From an uncultured Acetatifactor sp. (GTDB taxonomy: Bacteria > Bacillota > Clostridia > Lachnospirales > Lachnospiraceae), in contig CAJTLR010000009.1 in assembly GCA_910577185.1 (NCBI GenBank), forward strand, positions 59,145 through 89,785: a stretch of 30,641 bases of DNA, given 5' to 3'. The notes beneath the pieces are model-generated. The model saw only the letters and a program-made list of their open reading frames with translations. It was not told where the DNA came from and ran no database searches. Made by a program: the position numbers and the translations under genes. This document shows, one piece after another, positions 6,542-14,515 of the stretch; position 1 is the stretch's first letter; every line of letters begins with the position of its first letter.

Positions 6542-7321
6542 ATGAAAAGATATATTTTCAGAGCGATCATAGCGGCGATGACAGGTATTTTTCTTTTGCT
6601 ATCTTTTGTTTCATGTGGCAAGGCTGGTTATCAGTATAACAACCTGATTTCTGAGGAGGACATGACGGAGCTTTCGGAAATAATGGTTTCTGCCGGGATA
6701 CCAGATTTGGATGCAGGGGCGGTATTGGAATATGTCAATATTCATTCCAACAGCGATTTTGCGAAAGAATCTTTAGCGGGTGGCTGGCAGCAGACTGCAA
6801 AAAGTTATCAGAAGATTTATGATTATACGGACGCCCTCACTAAATATACGAAGCGGGGATTTGAAGATATAAATTGTCGGCAGGCGGCTTTTATAGTGTA
6901 CCACAGTTTCTTTCAGGCACAGGAATCGGATAAACTCATGGAGCAGAAAGAAAGCCGGGAGCTTCCGGAATATTTAAAGGGGGAAGCCTATAAATACGAA
7001 ATCCTATTTGGGCCTATTCAGATGGATGGGACCGTGGAGAACACCGTTTTGAATGCGTGGCGAAGCAATGGTGCGGTGTTTGGGGAAGGCTCGGCGCATT
7101 TGGTCTCTCTCTGGGGTGTTAATGACGGAATGGTGGCTAACTACCATGCGGGCCTTATGTTTGAGGCGGAAGAGGGAGTCCTGTTCTTTGAGAAAACAGA
7201 TCCCATATTGCCGTTCCAGCTCAGCCATTTTACTTCCATGGATGAAATCAAATCATATCTTTTAGGGCGTGAGGGTGTCCCGGATCAGAATGCGGTTTTT
7301 ATAGACGACAGGCCTTTTTAG
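6542..7321 (+). CDS. Putative lipoprotein, DUF4300-like
   Basis: 259 residues. The N-terminus is a lipoprotein signal (MKRYIFRAIIAAMTGIFLLL) ending in the lipobox-like FVSC, so the mature protein would start at Cys25, be lipid-anchored and lie outside the membrane. AAGGAG (6526-6531) supports the start. The remainder has a helical region, the NCRQAAF element near residue 111 and a beta-rich C-terminal half (HLVSLWGVNDGMVANYHAGL, VLFFEKTDPILPFQLSHF). This resembles the DUF4300 family, where an NCR..AF motif and a xHxGxLF..xGLLFxEK pattern recur. No catalytic role is established. It is the only apparently intact larger gene in the eroded 4.4-11 kb region other than the PBECR4 gene. Family assignment is moderate. 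Confidence 0.6.
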   Translation: MKRYIFRAIIAAMTGIFLLLSFVSCGKAGYQYNNLISEEDMTELSEIMVSAGIPDLDAGAVLEYVNIHSNSDFAKESLAGGWQQTAKSYQKIYDYTDALTKYTKRGFEDINCRQAAFIVYHSFFQAQESDKLMEQKESRELPEYLKGEAYKYEILFGPIQMDGTVENTVLNAWRSNGAVFGEGSAHLVSLWGVNDGMVANYHAGLMFEAEEGVLFFEKTDPILPFQLSHFTSMDEIKSYLLGREGVPDQNAVFIDDRPF

Positions 7322-7482
7322 GGCAGATATTGGAAGCTCTTCCTTTATTTATTGTAAATGAATATACTTCGCTTCAGAGTAGCATTGTGGCAGCGGCGGG
7401 ATATCTTTTTGGATATTCACTCTTTGCGCCGAAGGCTTTCCGTAATAGGCACTGTCCCCGCCATTCATAATGGTTCAGGTTT
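7322..7482 (+). pseudogene. Possible gene fragment behind the lipoprotein
   Basis: Directly after the lipoprotein stop the same frame stays open for about 49 codons and reads GQILEALPLFIVNEYTSLQS then SIVAAAGYLFGYSLFAPKAF. This has membrane-protein-like composition but no start codon with a ribosome site. It may be a leftover of a truncated gene. No family is recognised. Confidence 0.25.
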
Positions 7483-7493
7483 GAGGGACAAGC

Positions 7494-7882
7494 ATGATGG
7501 GAAATGAAAAGGGTCTGTATTGCGTTTGCATCTTCTTGCTGGAGAATGCTGAGGGAAATAGGAAAATTCCTGCGCGGTATCAGGACAAGTATCAGAATGG
7601 TGCTTATGACTTTGTTTTAGTATTTTGCGACACAGACCAGAAACCATATGAACAGTATGCGGATATCAATGAATTTCATGGAGTTGAAAATGTAGCAGAT
7701 AGAATAATGATGTTTGGAAATCCGTGTACGATGCAGATTATCAATGAAGCAGAACACTCTGAAAGAGTGTTGATGCCGACAACAGAGAATTTCTAAGAAA
7801 AGGATGGATTATTGGAAAAGCAGTTGGAAACTTTGAAGATTTTGGAATTACAGATATCATTTCTGCATATGATAAAATGTAA
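7494..7882 (+). pseudogene. Frame-disrupted hypothetical gene
   Basis: The frame 7494-7796 reads MMGNEKGLYCVCIFLLENAE early on, then a well-ordered stretch YDFVLVFCDTDQKPYEQYAD and MMFGNPCTMQIINEAEHSER. This resembles the core of a nuclease- or RloB-like cytosolic domain (beta strand, DxD, helix), but I cannot assign it securely. After its stop another frame (about 7763-7882) gives NREFLRKGWIIGKAVGNFED then FGITDIISAYDKM and stops, which has the look of a genuine protein C-terminus. The two pieces may be one gene with a frameshift or deletion, or parts of two. No clear ribosome binding site precedes 7494. Confidence 0.35.
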
Positions 7883-7964
7883 TTGCATTTTGCGCAGTTA
7901 TAAGGTAAGATGTAGTTAGAAAAGCTGTGAATCAGCGGTGGGTTGACACCTAAAATCTGATATG

Positions 7965-8064
7965 TTTTCCGAACGAAGGTGTCGGAGGTTGGCAGGCAAC
8001 GGAAAAACCTGTTATTTTCCGGACATAGGTGCCGGAGGTTGGCAGACAACAGAAAAATCAACCA
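7965..8064. repeat. Two tandem copies of a 50 bp unit
   Basis: Units 7965-8014 and 8015-8064 share TTTTCCG at the start, GGTGYCGGAGGTTGGCAGRC in the middle and RGAAAAA near the end. In the first copy TTTTCCG and CGGAAAA can pair, so each unit may form a hairpin. There are only two copies and no spacer/repeat alternation. The units lie just upstream of the PBECR4 gene. Confidence 0.65.
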
Positions 8065-8140
8065 TGGAAAGGGAATGTTTGGTGCCGCGGCATTGACATT
8101 CCCTTTTCAGAATATTGAAATTGGTGAAAAGGATACTGGA

Positions 8141-8821
8141 ATGGACAAAAGAAGGGCAATTCAGATTATGGCGAAGTCTGCCGGATTATATCACTTAAAT
8201 CTTGAGGATCAAAAGATTCTTTTCCTTTATGGTGTAGCATCAGAGGTCAGAAAACAGTTGAATTCAGAAGGAAATAGGCTAATGGCTATCAAAAGCTATG
8301 AGGTTGCTTTTCATCGATATAATTTCCTGCACTTGACAGGTGTTAAAGCGAATAACACAAGAGTAGATTCTGCGATTCATTTTTATGAAAAATGTCTGGC
8401 TAACCGTTTGACAGAAAATGATTTTGATTTTGCAAAAGATGGCTCAACAGTTCAAAAGCTTGATGTACTGGAAAATATGATGGGGATGAAACGTAATGCA
8501 ATGATGATAGGGGATTTTACGGGCCGTGGGCCTAAATTGTTTACTGAAAAGGCAGCAGGAAACATATGCGGCTGTATTGGTTTTGTAAAAGACCGAAATA
8601 CGGGGCTGAATGTGCCTAATACTTTATTGAAAAAGGATATTCGAGATGTAGTTGCAAATCCGGTACAAAAGATTTATGCTGTGTTTTCAAAAATGTATAT
8701 GGATGAAAAATACTCTGTAGCAGAGAAAATGGATAAAAGTTTTCGGGGGACGAAAATACTTTTTTCGGAAGAAATTGAGAAGCTGTTGGAGAGAGAAAAT
8801 CAGGATATGGAATCGGATTGA
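8141..8821 (+). CDS. PBECR4-domain (phage BECR-fold nuclease-like) protein
   Basis: 226 residues from ATG 8141 (AAAGGA at 8127-8132); the open frame extends upstream through the 50 bp repeats but without a plausible start. Characteristic stretches are YEVAFHRYNFLHLTGV, AIHFYEKCLANRLTENDFDF, a Lys/Leu segment VQKLDVLENMMG, MMIGDFTGRGPKLFTEKAAG and LNVPNTLLKKDIRDVV. Together they match the PBECR4 group of predicted Barnase/EndoU/ColicinE5-D/RelE-fold nucleases found mainly in phage and integrative elements. Such domains are thought to cut RNA during conflicts; activity here is untested. The C-terminal 50 residues are charged and less conserved. No partner immunity gene is obvious. The truncated zinc-ribbon fragment behind it suggests that its neighbourhood has decayed. 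Confidence 0.72.
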   Translation: MDKRRAIQIMAKSAGLYHLNLEDQKILFLYGVASEVRKQLNSEGNRLMAIKSYEVAFHRYNFLHLTGVKANNTRVDSAIHFYEKCLANRLTENDFDFAKDGSTVQKLDVLENMMGMKRNAMMIGDFTGRGPKLFTEKAAGNICGCIGFVKDRNTGLNVPNTLLKKDIRDVVANPVQKIYAVFSKMYMDEKYSVAEKMDKSFRGTKILFSEEIEKLLERENQDMESD

Positions 8822-8866
8822 ACAGATAAGAGAGGTACAAAGCAAGATAAAACATGTGGGGGATTC

Positions 8867-9243
8867 ATGAAATACGCAGTTGACAGATACGGAGTGGATT
8901 TAGAAAAGGAAGTTAGCGCAGATATATTTTATAATAAATATATTGCCCAGAGAGACAGCAGATTCTTTTGTCCGGAATGTGGTGAGAGGGTATTTTGGAG
9001 TTCAAGAGGCGGTCAAGACTGCTGGACCCGCTGAATGCTTTGGGAGCGGAATATAAGATTACTGGTGACGGGACACAGCATTTTGTGGAGTTTCAGGATA
9101 AGAAGTGCAGGATTGTTTCCTATCCGGCAATGTGGAGTGATGACAGCAGTTTGCTGCCAATGGGAGCAATTGCTATTGCGGATAAACTTTTGAAGTATGC
9201 GCTGCCCAAGGCGGATGAGATTATCCGGGCGAAATTGTGTTAG
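8867..9243 (+). pseudogene. Truncated zinc-ribbon gene fused to an unrelated fragment
   Basis: ATG 8867 opens a 55-codon frame, MKYAVDRYGVDLEKEVSADI and FFCPECGERVFWSSRGGQ, ending TGA at 9032-9034. The CPECGERVFW..RGG segment is the N-terminal zinc finger typical of larger proteins, where a second Cys pair would follow. Here the frame shifts away before it. An overlapping frame (8995-9243) encodes LLDPLNALGAEYKITGDGTQ and YPAMWSDDSSLLPMGAIAIA, looks protein-like at its C-terminal part, and ends at 9243. The pair is best read as rearranged pieces of at least one gene. Neither family is securely identified. Confidence 0.4.
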
Positions 9244-9797
9244 GGGAAAGGCACTGCAGGATCACCATCGCACTGCAGGAAAGATCCATATGCTTTTCAA
9301 TGGCATGGACTGTTTCCAATGGGTGGGGTGTGCGGAGGAGAGTCTGGAGGCGTAGTAATAAATAATAAAATAAAGAGTGGCATATGGATATGCCAGATGT
9401 TTCAAAGCAGATAAAAAAGACGCTGGATCAGGAAAGGAATATATAAAGGCTGAAGCTTTAATGACTACAACATAGGCTGCAAAAGCGTTTAGAAAACTCA
9501 AACATAAGGCAGGGCAATAGTCAGGAGAAATCAAGATAGTAGTAAGCGAGGAGAGAATACTTATGTTGTACTGTGGGTATTCTCTTTGCAATTATAGTGT
9601 TAAAACAGCAAGTTATATGGAAACTGAACGGGGAAATGAATGAAAATCCATTGCGAAGCGGTAAGTTTCATAGTATGATAATAGAGGATGAGTATATCTG
9701 GAACAGAAGAGAAGCAGTGCCAGGCAAGTCTGTAACAAGGAAATATATGATTAAAGTTATGTGTAATTATGGAGAATTTTGATAGAGGAGACATTAT
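9244..9797 (+). other. Gene-poor stretch with a short hairpin
   Basis: I see no gene here. GCACTGCAGGA occurs twice within about 30 bases (near 9250 and 9270). AGAGAATAC (9552-9560) pairs exactly with GTATTCTCT (9577-9585), followed by TTGC; this may be a weak terminator. A 69-codon frame at 9573 has no supporting signal. Confidence 0.45.
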
Positions 9798-10763
9798 ATG
9801 GAAAAGTCAATTCTTGAAATATATAATAGTATTAGTGTACAAGAATATAGAACAGACATGGGGTTTAGGGCATTGGTAGAAGGCGTACATGATAATTTGT
9901 TTGTGATTCCGGAATATCGGCGAAAGTATCGGTGGAGTAAAGCTCAAGTTGAAGATTTAGCAACATCTTTGATCAGGCAATTTCCTATACCGCCGATATA
10001 CACATATCGAAATGATAATGGGCAGCTGGAAATTTTGGACGGGCAGCAGAGAGTAATGAGCTTGTATTTTTATTATATAGGAAAAATTTTAAGAATGAGA
10101 AGATGAGTGTATTTGATTATCAGGAGATAGATGTGGATACTGCGGGCAACTTTGTGGCGGTACTTGAAAAGAAGTATGAAATTGTACCATCAGATTTTTA
10201 TATGCAGATTGGCAAGGATAAGTGTGATATCAGTTATAAGAATCTGCCGGTGGAGTCACGGAGAAAGGTGGATTACTTAAGTATTTCTGTAGTGGAAATA
10301 AAGATTTCCGACTTGGAGAAGAAAGATGAGATATTGCATAAAATCTTTACAAATCTGAATAATGGGGGGAAACGACTGTCTGATCAGGAATTAAGGAATG
10401 GAATAAAAAGAGTATAAAATTGAGGGATATAAGTACTCAGCCAAGGAGATGATCGATGATTTTGCAAAGGAATCCTTTTCTTTACTTGAGACAGAAATAG
10501 CAAAATATGTAGATAGTATAGAAGGCTTTATTCTCCGCTTAAATATATCGAGGAAGTATTTTCAGAAGAAAACGTTAATAGAGGGGTTATATAAGGTTTA
10601 TGAGAAGAGAAATATTCAATGTATGGTAACCGATGAAATCTGTGAAGAGATACTCGAAAGACGATCTTTTAAGAATTCTACTGCAGGTGGGACAATATCA
10701 TTATCAAATATGAATAAAAGGTGGAAGGTCATATATGACATATTGTCAAAATACCATCAATGA
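9798..10763 (+). pseudogene. DUF262 (GmrS-like / ParB-Srx fold) gene, broken in three frames
   Basis: Piece 1 (9798-10106) carries the DUF262 signature: VIPEYRRKYRWSKAQVEDLA, LIRQFPIPPIYTY and LEILDGQQRVMSLYFYY (the DGQQR motif of the ParB/sulfiredoxin-like NTPase fold). Piece 2 (10103-10417, another frame) continues with IGKDKCDISYKNLPVESRRK and HKIFTNLNNGGKRLSDQELR, the next conserved block. Piece 3 (about 10420-10763, back in the first frame) holds the helical C-terminal part, KEMIDDFAKESFSLLETEIA to WKVIYDILSKYHQ. Between pieces 2 and 3 a segment of the usual protein is absent. DUF262 proteins serve in GmrSD-type restriction and related anti-phage systems. GAGGAGA precedes the start. The gene is almost certainly non-functional. 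Confidence 0.85.
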
Positions 10764-10764
10764 A

Positions 10765-10998
10765 ATGGTCAGTATCATTTTGACAAAGAAGCTGCCCTAT
10801 GAGAATACAATTATTATTGGAAATAACTCCAGTGGCAAGTCAGAGCTTTTAAAGAGACTTTTGCTAAAGTCAGCTTCATCATATAACAAAGAACTGATTA
10901 TGAATGTTTGTGTAAGGAATGTGATAAAGAACTGGAAAAGATGGGGCACAGCATCACTTTCCGGAGTAGAAAATTTCCTATGGGCAAACATCTGCTGA
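10765..10998 (+). pseudogene. Truncated P-loop ATPase, partner of the DUF262 gene
   Basis: The ATG at 10765 lies one base after the DUF262 stop. The frame reads MVSIILTKKLPYENTIIIGN then NSSGKSELLKRLLLKSASSY, with a Walker A motif GNNSSGKS. Only about 45 residues are ATPase-like; after about 10900 the DNA becomes similar to the DUF3791-like gene read in another frame. This is therefore the N-terminal stump of an AAA/ABC-type ATPase that probably worked with the DUF262 protein, cut off by a rearrangement. Walker B and the rest are missing. Confidence 0.7.
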
Positions 10999-11048
10999 GA
11001 ATCAGGAACAAAAGTGTTAAACTTGTTCTGATGAAGAAGTTATCATAA
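10905..11048 (+). pseudogene. Remnant of a second DUF3791-like gene (3' part)
   Basis: In the frame ending TAA near 11046-11048 the DNA reads DYECLCKECDKELEKMGHSI. This aligns with NEYLCEACDKELEKGTDAL in the gene ending at 6019, and similarity is also visible at base level (10908-10950 against 5944-5986). The upstream part of the gene is replaced by the ATPase stump. It shows duplication of the DUF3791/DUF3990 cassette in this region, followed by loss. Confidence 0.5.
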
Positions 11049-11051
11049 AAT
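11023..11051 (+). promoter_or_regulatory. Likely promoter of the Crp/Fnr gene
   Basis: TTGTTC (11023-11028), 17 bases, TAAAAT (11046-11051): four of six consensus bases in the -35 and five of six in the -10. The predicted leader is about 100 bases. Confidence 0.5.
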
Positions 11052-11100
11052 TAAAAGCAAGACCAGAAGAAAGAATATGCGGAAGGGATGAATTTATTAC

Positions 11101-11128
11101 AAGGCAAATTCGATATAATAATTGCCTT
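11101..11128. promoter_or_regulatory. Inverted repeat in the Crp/Fnr leader
   Basis: AAGGCAA (11101-11107) and TTGCCTT (11122-11128) form a perfect 7-14-7 dyad between the predicted promoter and the ribosome site. The spacing is longer than in a classical Crp/Fnr site. It could be an autoregulatory operator or a leader hairpin. Confidence 0.4.
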
Positions 11129-11161
11129 AAGAAGAACGCCCTTAACTGACGGAGGTGACAT

Positions 11162-11854
11162 ATGTACGATAAAATGGGAATAAAAGAGGAAAACATGGAT
11201 TTCCAAAACTATTTTACGATATGGAACAAACTAAATACAGTGCAGCAGAACCGGATTCTGGGCAGTGTGATTACACGGAAAGTCAGTAAGGGAACCGTTA
11301 TCCACAATGGCGGCATGGACTGTGCGGGTCTGCTTTTGGTCAAAACCGGTCAGCTTCGGGCATATATACTGTCCGATGAGGGCAGGGAGATTACCATTTA
11401 CCGCTTGTTTGATATGGATATGTGCCTGTTTTCGGCATCCTGCATGATTCGGTCCATTCAGTTTGAAATCATCATTGAAGCGGAGAAGGATACTGTTCTC
11501 TGGGTCATTCCGCCGGAAACGTATAAAAGTATCATGGAAGAATCCGCACCTTTGGCGAATTATACCAATGAACTGATGGCTTCCCGTTTTTCGGATGTCA
11601 TGTGGCTTATGGAACAGATTATGTGGAAGAGTCTGGACAGGCGGATTGCTTCGTTTCTGCTGGAGGAAGTTTCCATCGAAGGAACCGATACACTGAAAAC
11701 TACCCACGAATCCATTGCAAACCACCTGGGTTCCCACCGGGAAGTGATCACCCGCATGCTCCGTTATTTCCAGAACGAAGGAATGGTGAAACTGTCCCGT
11801 GGTAAAATAGAGATTACCGATGTCCCAAAACTGCAAAAGTTGTGTGAGGAATAA
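11162..11854 (+). CDS. Crp/Fnr-family transcriptional regulator
   Basis: 230 residues, started by GGAGGTGA (11151-11158) before ATG 11162. The N-terminal half (about 20-135) is a cyclic-nucleotide-binding-like beta barrel: GTVIHNGGMDCAGLLLVKTG, YILSDEGREITIYRLFDMD. A long dimerisation helix follows, then a Crp-type winged helix (about 160-222), with TTHESIANHLGSHREVITRM as helix-turn-helix and LSRGKIEITDVPKL as wing. The cAMP-binding Arg/Ser pair is not evident. An FNR-like N-terminal Cys cluster is absent, although Cys residues occur at MDCAG and MCLFSASC. It converges on the thioredoxin/rhodanese/CoADR operon and may sense redox or sulfur state to control it; that link is inference from position. 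Confidence 0.9.
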   Translation: MYDKMGIKEENMDFQNYFTIWNKLNTVQQNRILGSVITRKVSKGTVIHNGGMDCAGLLLVKTGQLRAYILSDEGREITIYRLFDMDMCLFSASCMIRSIQFEIIIEAEKDTVLWVIPPETYKSIMEESAPLANYTNELMASRFSDVMWLMEQIMWKSLDRRIASFLLEEVSIEGTDTLKTTHESIANHLGSHREVITRMLRYFQNEGMVKLSRGKIEITDVPKLQKLCEE

Positions 11855-11855
11855 A

Positions 11856-11894
11856 CAATGTCTGCCCATGGGTATCCGGGCAGGCATTGTTTTT
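11856..11894 (+). terminator. Terminator after the Crp/Fnr gene
   Basis: CAATGTCTGCCC (11856-11867) pairs with GGGCAGGCATTG (11878-11889) with one internal mismatch, followed by five T. Confidence 0.88.
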
Positions 11895-11952
11895 GGAAGG
11901 CCGCGTTTTGGCGTCCGTTTTTTCCGGGCCGGTGTTGACGCAAGGTTCTGGC

Positions 11953-13644
11953 TTACTGGTCCATACCGCAGGCCGACGCCTTTTCGATCAGGCACCGGTC
12001 GTTGGTGACGGCATCATAAAACCGGAATCCACCGGAGAAATTATAGGTTTCGTAGCCGTTTCCCTCCAGAATACGGCTGGCAATATAGCTGCGCAGACCA
12101 CTCTGGCAAACCACATAGACGGGTTTTCCCTTTTCCAGCTCATCCAGGCGCTCCCGCAGCTCATCCACGGGAATATTCCGGAAGCCGTCCATGTGTCCCT
12201 GGCTGTATTCCCCCGGGGTCCGTGTGTCCAGAAGGGTGACAGTGCCATCCCGGGGCAGTTTGTCCGCGTCTGCGAGATGCCACTGCCGGAGAATTCCCCT
12301 GGAAATATTGTCGATCATAAAACCGGCCATGTTCACGGGATCTTTGGCAGAGGAATAAGGGGGCGCATAGGCCAGATCCAGGTCTTTCAGCTGCGTGGCC
12401 TTTAAGCCGGCGTGGATGGCGGTGGCAAGGACATCAATGCGTTTGTCAACACCCTCGTAACCAACGATCTGGGCGCCCAGCAGGCGATAGGTCTCTTTTT
12501 CAAAAACCACTTTCATGGTCATGACCCTGCCGCCGGGATAGTAGCCTGCATGGCTCATGGGTGACAGGACGACGGTATCCGCATTCAGTCCGGCTTTCAC
12601 GGCATGGGTCTCATTGATGCCGGTGGCTGCGGCAGTCATACCAAAGACCTTGATCACGCTGCTTCCCTGGGAGCCTGCGTAACGGCTGTCTCCCCCGCAG
12701 ATGTTGTCCGCGATGATGCGGCCCTGTTTGTTGGCGGGGCCCGCCAGGGAGATCAGTGCGTCTTCGCCGGTGACACAGTGCTTTACCTGTACGGCGTCTC
12801 CCGCGGCATAAATGTCAGGGATGGAGGTCTCCATACGGTCATTGACCACAATGCTGCCCCTGATGCCCAGTTCCAGCCCGGCTTCCTTTGCCAGGGTCGT
12901 ATCCGGTGTGACGCCGATGGCGAGAATGACCATATCCGCGTGGAGAGGTTCCCGGTCTTTCAGCAGGACATCCACCCCATGGTCTTTTTCCGCAAAGCCG
13001 TCCACGGTATGGCCAAGGACCAGCCTGACGCCATGTCTGCGCATTTCGCCGTGGATAAAGGAAGCCATATCCGCATCAAAGGGATTCATCAGCTGCTTTG
13101 GCCTCTGTACAATGGTCACATCCATACCCAGTTCCCGCAGGTTTTCTGCCAGTTCCAGTCCGATAAATCCACCGCCGGCCAGCACGGCAGACAGGGGATG
13201 GTTCTTGCTGATATATTCTTTCATGCGGAAGGTGTCTTCCACGGTACGCAGGGTGAAAACTTTGTCGATGCCCACACCGGGAAGTCTGGGCCGGGTGGGC
13301 GTGGCGCCGGGAGAGAGAATCAGCTTGTCATAGCTTTCCTCAAACATGGTCCCGTTTTCCAGATTTGTGACGGAAACGGTTTTTCTGTCAGGATGAATGG
13401 CTGTGACCTCGTGGCGCACCTTCATGCTTATTCGGAAGCGTGCCTGGAAGCTCTCCGGAGTCTGGAGTGTCAGCTCTTCCGGGTCGGTGATCACATCCCC
13501 GATATAATAGGGCAGGCCGCAGTTGGCATAGGATATATAGCCGGAACGCTCAAATACCACGATCCGGGCCTGCTCATCCAGTCTTCTGATGCGGGCTGCG
13601 GCTGTTGCGCCGCCTGCCACACCGCCTACAATCACTACTTTCAT
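11953..13644 (-). CDS. CoA-disulfide reductase-like FAD oxidoreductase with C-terminal rhodanese
   Basis: 563 residues. MKVVIVGGVAGGATAAARIR is the FAD Rossmann motif. The frame extends 11 codons upstream, but ATG 13642-13644 fits the family and has GGTGG before it. C42 in SYANCGLPYYIG is the redox cysteine of the CoA-disulfide/persulfide reductase branch. The NAD(P)H motif VLAGGGFIGLELAENL and the FAD element DIYAAGDAVQV follow. The dimerisation domain precedes a rhodanese domain (about 465-545) with C513 in the active loop CQSGLRS. Fusions of this type reduce CoA-persulfide or polysulfide using NADH. The start lies one base after the stop of the upstream rhodanese gene, so the two are coupled. 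With trxA they form a leftward operon for low-molecular-weight thiol and sulfane-sulfur metabolism. Confidence 0.92.
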   Translation of the reverse strand: MKVVIVGGVAGGATAAARIRRLDEQARIVVFERSGYISYANCGLPYYIGDVITDPEELTLQTPESFQARFRISMKVRHEVTAIHPDRKTVSVTNLENGTMFEESYDKLILSPGATPTRPRLPGVGIDKVFTLRTVEDTFRMKEYISKNHPLSAVLAGGGFIGLELAENLRELGMDVTIVQRPKQLMNPFDADMASFIHGEMRRHGVRLVLGHTVDGFAEKDHGVDVLLKDREPLHADMVILAIGVTPDTTLAKEAGLELGIRGSIVVNDRMETSIPDIYAAGDAVQVKHCVTGEDALISLAGPANKQGRIIADNICGGDSRYAGSQGSSVIKVFGMTAAATGINETHAVKAGLNADTVVLSPMSHAGYYPGGRVMTMKVVFEKETYRLLGAQIVGYEGVDKRIDVLATAIHAGLKATQLKDLDLAYAPPYSSAKDPVNMAGFMIDNISRGILRQWHLADADKLPRDGTVTLLDTRTPGEYSQGHMDGFRNIPVDELRERLDELEKGKPVYVVCQSGLRSYIASRILEGNGYETYNFSGGFRFYDAVTNDRCLIEKASACGMDQ

Positions 13645-13645
13645 A

Positions 13646-13966
13646 TTACTTTTCCACCTTTCCGGAGTAAGCGGCAATGCCGCCGATATTGTTTACGCTG
13701 GTATATCCCATGTGCTGCAGGGCACTGACTGCCTGACGGCTCCTGGCGCCGGAGTGGCAGTAGACGAACAGCGCCGTGTCTTTTTCCTTTGCCACGGATG
13801 TCACCTGGCCAATGGCCTGCAGCGGAACATTTTTGCTGCCCGGGATATGACCTTCCCGGTACTCCTGGGGAGTGCGCACATCCAGAAGGACAGCGCCCGG
13901 AGTGTTGTGGTAATCCGCCACTCCCTGATTGATGTCAGCCGGTCTGAAAAAATCGAAGAATCCCAT
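13646..13966 (-). CDS. Single-domain rhodanese (sulfurtransferase)
   Basis: 106 residues with no signal peptide, so cytoplasmic. The rhodanese core includes VLLDVRTPQEYREGHIPGSK (the CH2A/CH2B-type elements) and the catalytic loop CHSGARS with C70. GGAG lies about eight bases upstream of the ATG. Single-domain rhodaneses carry a persulfide on the active cysteine and pass sulfane sulfur to acceptors. Here the likely partners are the downstream CoA-disulfide reductase/rhodanese fusion (one base apart) and the thioredoxin upstream (222-base gap). The gap 13967-14188 shows no gene; it holds a GAAAATG/CATTTTC mini-hairpin. Confidence 0.92.
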   Translation of the reverse strand: MGFFDFFRPADINQGVADYHNTPGAVLLDVRTPQEYREGHIPGSKNVPLQAIGQVTSVAKEKDTALFVYCHSGARSRQAVSALQHMGYTSVNNIGGIAAYSGKVEK

Positions 13967-14188
13967 ATTTTACTCCATTTCTGCACAGCTTTTTGTACAT
14001 GACAGAGTCCGTGGATGCTGTGCGGACACAAACTCCGGATGGAAAATGCTTCATTTTCAATGGTACACCTCTTTGTGTGATTTGGCGCATCTGCCCATCA
14101 AAATGAACCCGTTGATGCCAGAACGTATGTCTGACACGGTCCCCTGACCATAGGACTGAGGTCTGGCATGGAAAGTTTACTTTCACAC

Positions 14189-14500
14189 TTACTCGTCCAG
14201 CATTGACAGAATTGCGTTCTTGGGTCTTGCGCCCATGGTCTGTCTGACGATTTTTCCATTCTTCATGACCACCAGGGTGGGAATGCTCATGACACCGAAC
14301 TTGCCTGCCAGTTCCGGCTGTTCGTCCACGTTTATCTTGCCAACCCTGATGTCGGGGCGTTCCCTGGCGATTTCTTCCACAATGGGAACCACCATGCGGC
14401 AGGGACCGCACCAGGGCGCCCAGAAGTCCAGAAGAACGGGTTTATCGGAATTCATTACTTCACTCTGAAAATTGTTTTTGTCAATTTGGATAGCAGACAT
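14189..14500 (-). CDS. trxA: Thioredoxin
   Basis: 103 residues, the classical length. The active site WAPWCGPC (C31, C34) lies in VLLDFWAPWCGPCRM. The cis-Pro is in MSIPTLVVMKNGK and the conserved Asp in VLLDF. AGGAGG precedes the ATG by seven bases. It reduces protein disulfides with electrons from thioredoxin reductase, which is not in this window. It is the first gene of the leftward thiol/sulfane-sulfur group. Its upstream DNA is occupied by two 174 bp foldback repeats (14516-14862), and any transcript starting beyond them would carry those structures in its leader. Confidence 0.95.
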   Translation of the reverse strand: MSAIQIDKNNFQSEVMNSDKPVLLDFWAPWCGPCRMVVPIVEEIARERPDIRVGKINVDEQPELAGKFGVMSIPTLVVMKNGKIVRQTMGARPKNAILSMLDE

Positions 14501-14515
14501 ATTTTAATCCTCCTA

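Noticed and set aside
7965..8064. Degenerate CRISPR array
   Set aside because: Only two contiguous units with no unique spacers between them, and no cas gene nearby.
12604..13728. 374-codon open frame on the plus strand opposite the CoA-disulfide reductase
   Set aside because: Shadow of a well-defined flavoprotein gene; its composition is His/Gln/Cys-rich and unlike a real protein.
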